DNA of 16,037 nt from Lentisphaeria bacterium (GTDB lineage: Bacteria; Verrucomicrobiota; Lentisphaeria; Victivallales; UBA1829): contig DPDG01000031.1 in NCBI GenBank assembly GCA_003526375.1, positions 366 through 16,402 of the forward strand, given 5' to 3'. The notes under the pieces are model-generated. The model searched no databases, was not told the origin of the DNA, and worked only from the letters and a program-made list of their open reading frames with translations. A program made the translations under genes and the position numbers. This document shows positions 15,701 to 16,037 of the stretch, in pieces. Position 1 is the stretch's first letter. Every line of letters starts with the position of its first letter.

Positions 15701-15925
15701 AGCATGATCCGTTTCCGCGCGGTGATCCTGACGACATTGACAACGCTTCTGGGATTGCTCCCTCTCCTGCTTTCGACAGGAATCGGAGCAGAAGTCCAGC
15801 GTCCCCTTGCAGCAATCGTTGTTTTCGGACTTGCAAGTTCAACCCTGCTGACTCTCTTTTTCCTGCCCGCTCTTTATTTCGAGATCGAACGCAGATTTGA
15901 GAAAAGAAAAGTAAAACATCCGTAA
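12791..15925 (+). CDS. Heavy-metal efflux RND transporter, CzcA/CusA family
   Basis: The 1044-residue inner-membrane proton/metal antiporter has the usual RND plan of twelve helices and two large periplasmic loops; the length matches the HME-RND group. Family marks: ETPRDAFPDISPVMV near 33-47, the TM4 segment GGIAIALGMLVDGSIVVMEN with D411 and E418, EFVPTLEEGSI near 563, and LLGIAMQDAVVMVTDF in the second membrane half. TM4 resembles CusA, having one Asp and lacking the DFG Asp of CzcA. The three Met positions that carry Cu/Ag in CusA appear non-Met here: F at NFAEIQIEL, E677 at NAFDELLSG, and V at ARYGVTG. Two His (H620, H622, in GSHPHPVN) lie in the porter region. A divalent cation such as Zn, Co or Cd is therefore more likely than Cu or Ag, by inference. 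The gene follows the adaptor by 10 bp. Confidence 0.93.
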   Translation: MIDKIIQAGLYLRVPVLILMFAVIGFGVYSYIETPRDAFPDISPVMVPVFTEAPGLAAEEVELMISQPIESAMSGLPDVTLVKSTSGFGMSVVYVYFKDKADIYFARQLVAERLRSAEAGLPPNIPGPELGPISSGLGQIFIYYLQADRKVVDTEGKELNSYLRELNDFVVKRQLQTVPGVTAILSMGGHVLQYQVRLNPAKMRKYDVSFNDVANAINRNNRNVGGQYIEIGAEEYLVRGIGMLKSLDDIRGITVREINGVPLKLGDIAEVTYGPDIRRGVVSRNGEEEVVAGIVLKLHGENTSRVIKALHEKLEEVRKNLPEGVSIIPYYDQADLVDNASRTVENALFQGIILVLIVLAVALRNFKASLIVALSMPFCASLAIIALNLAGISANLMSLGGIAIALGMLVDGSIVVMENIMRHFSLPQDAGKSHMTIIFEAAKEVGRPIAFAICIIMAVFIPIFLFEGVEGKMFKPLAFSIVAALAGSIIAAVLNAPVLASFLFSAGNHAEKNTKPAPGMTQWSRRIYESPLLLALKWRYALFAVVAAALCVSVWTLKNVGREFVPTLEEGSILVTVSMAPSIGLTQAERIVRNLEGIIRKHPEVKETVSRIGRPEAGSHPHPVNFAEIQIELNHPDGKITGAQERRRIVSELRHELKDYPGITLNFSQPIQNAFDELLSGTRAYFALKLYGEDLNTLRMKAEDIRKAVSEIPGVVDLSVEQSFGQPQIQVELNHEAMARYGVTGQDIMQMIESAVGGENVSSIYRNTRRYDINVRLAEEFRSSPEELGRLKIRTESGKYVDLNQIAKIRITEGPVQINREKIQRRWTIQGNIAGRAPSDIVRDMRRTIAEKVDLPAGYFIEFGGQFENQERAMRKLLIVIPMVIGLIFILLWITFTSLRSALTVMINVPLALIGGVIGLAATGQYLSVPAAVGFIALLGIAMQDAVVMVTDFHDLRKSGMPLREAILHGSMIRFRAVILTTLTTLLGLLPLLLSTGIGAEVQRPLAAIVVFGLASSTLLTLFFLPALYFEIERRFEKRKVKHP

Positions 15926-16037
15926 AACAAGTTTGCCGTATTTATAAAAATAGTATGGTGCAGGTGCGCCGCATCTGCCGCGATCCAACTGCGTAAGTTG
16001 GGCGACGCAGGCGAAATCCCCCGCCGGAGCGGTCCAA
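15926..16037. repeat. Non-coding, structured repeat region at the right end
   Basis: After the pump's stop codon comes a short AT-rich stretch, then GGTGCAGGTG-CGCCG-CATCTGCCG (15957-15980). This nearly repeats 21-44; its stem GCAGGTG/CATCTGC keeps pairing through one G-T wobble. A second hairpin follows, CCAACT (15985-15990), loop GCGTA, AGTTGG (15996-16001). A weaker GGCG/CGCC pair is seen at 16010-16025. The sequence turns GC-rich and runs past the window edge. One frame stays open from 15954 to the end, but it has no start codon or binding site. No terminator with a T-tract is seen for the pump gene. The element's family is unknown. Confidence 0.5.

Noticed and set aside
15985..16001. Integron attC-like site
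   Set aside because: The hairpin CCAACT/AGTTGG lacks the paired R and L core boxes and there is no integrase in the window.
1..16037. tRNA, rRNA, CRISPR array or transposase gene
   Set aside because: I looked for cloverleaf-like structures, regularly spaced direct repeats and transposase motifs and saw none.

Overview
The window most resembles a member of the Lentisphaerota (Victivallis-like gut or marine lineages). The clearest pointer is a DUF1559/PulG-type pseudopilin starting with a KFTLIELL leader, placed inside a glycoside-hydrolase operon next to a LacI-type regulator and a long SSS sodium symporter. That gene style is characteristic of the PVC group, and of Lentisphaerota in particular. 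The taxonomic placement is inference from gene style; no marker gene is present.

Layout. (1) 1-44 holds two tandem hairpins; the second recurs in a near-identical form at 15957-15980, so an intergenic repeat family flanks the window's genes. (2) 163-483 (+) encodes a small six-cysteine protein. It converges tail to tail on a GNAT-GrpB fusion (480-1583, -), with overlapping stop codons inside one hairpin that acts as a terminator for the fusion gene. (3) 1763-10742 (-) is a tight five-gene operon read as lacI-type regulator, secreted clan-A glycoside hydrolase, pseudopilin, secreted GH42-like hydrolase, SSS symporter. Gaps are 28, 12, 45 and 24 bp. It starts from a perfect consensus sigma-70 promoter (TTGACA-N16-TATAAT) with two operator-like palindromes 22 bp apart just downstream, and ends at a hairpin with a T-tract at 1721-1758. 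(4) 10782-11118 is the divergent control region. (5) 11119-15925 (+) is a heavy-metal efflux set: a small Cys/His membrane protein, a CzcB/CusB-type adaptor with a His-rich tail, and a CzcA/CusA-type RND pump. (6) 15926-16037 is non-coding, repeat-like sequence.

How the genes work together. The five-gene operon reads as a self-regulated glycan-use unit: two exported hydrolases release sugar, the symporter imports it and the LacI-type protein senses it. The pseudopilin's role is unknown; it is the most interesting part. The metal set would move divalent cations from the periplasm or cytosol outward, but no outer-membrane factor gene and no metal regulator are in the window.
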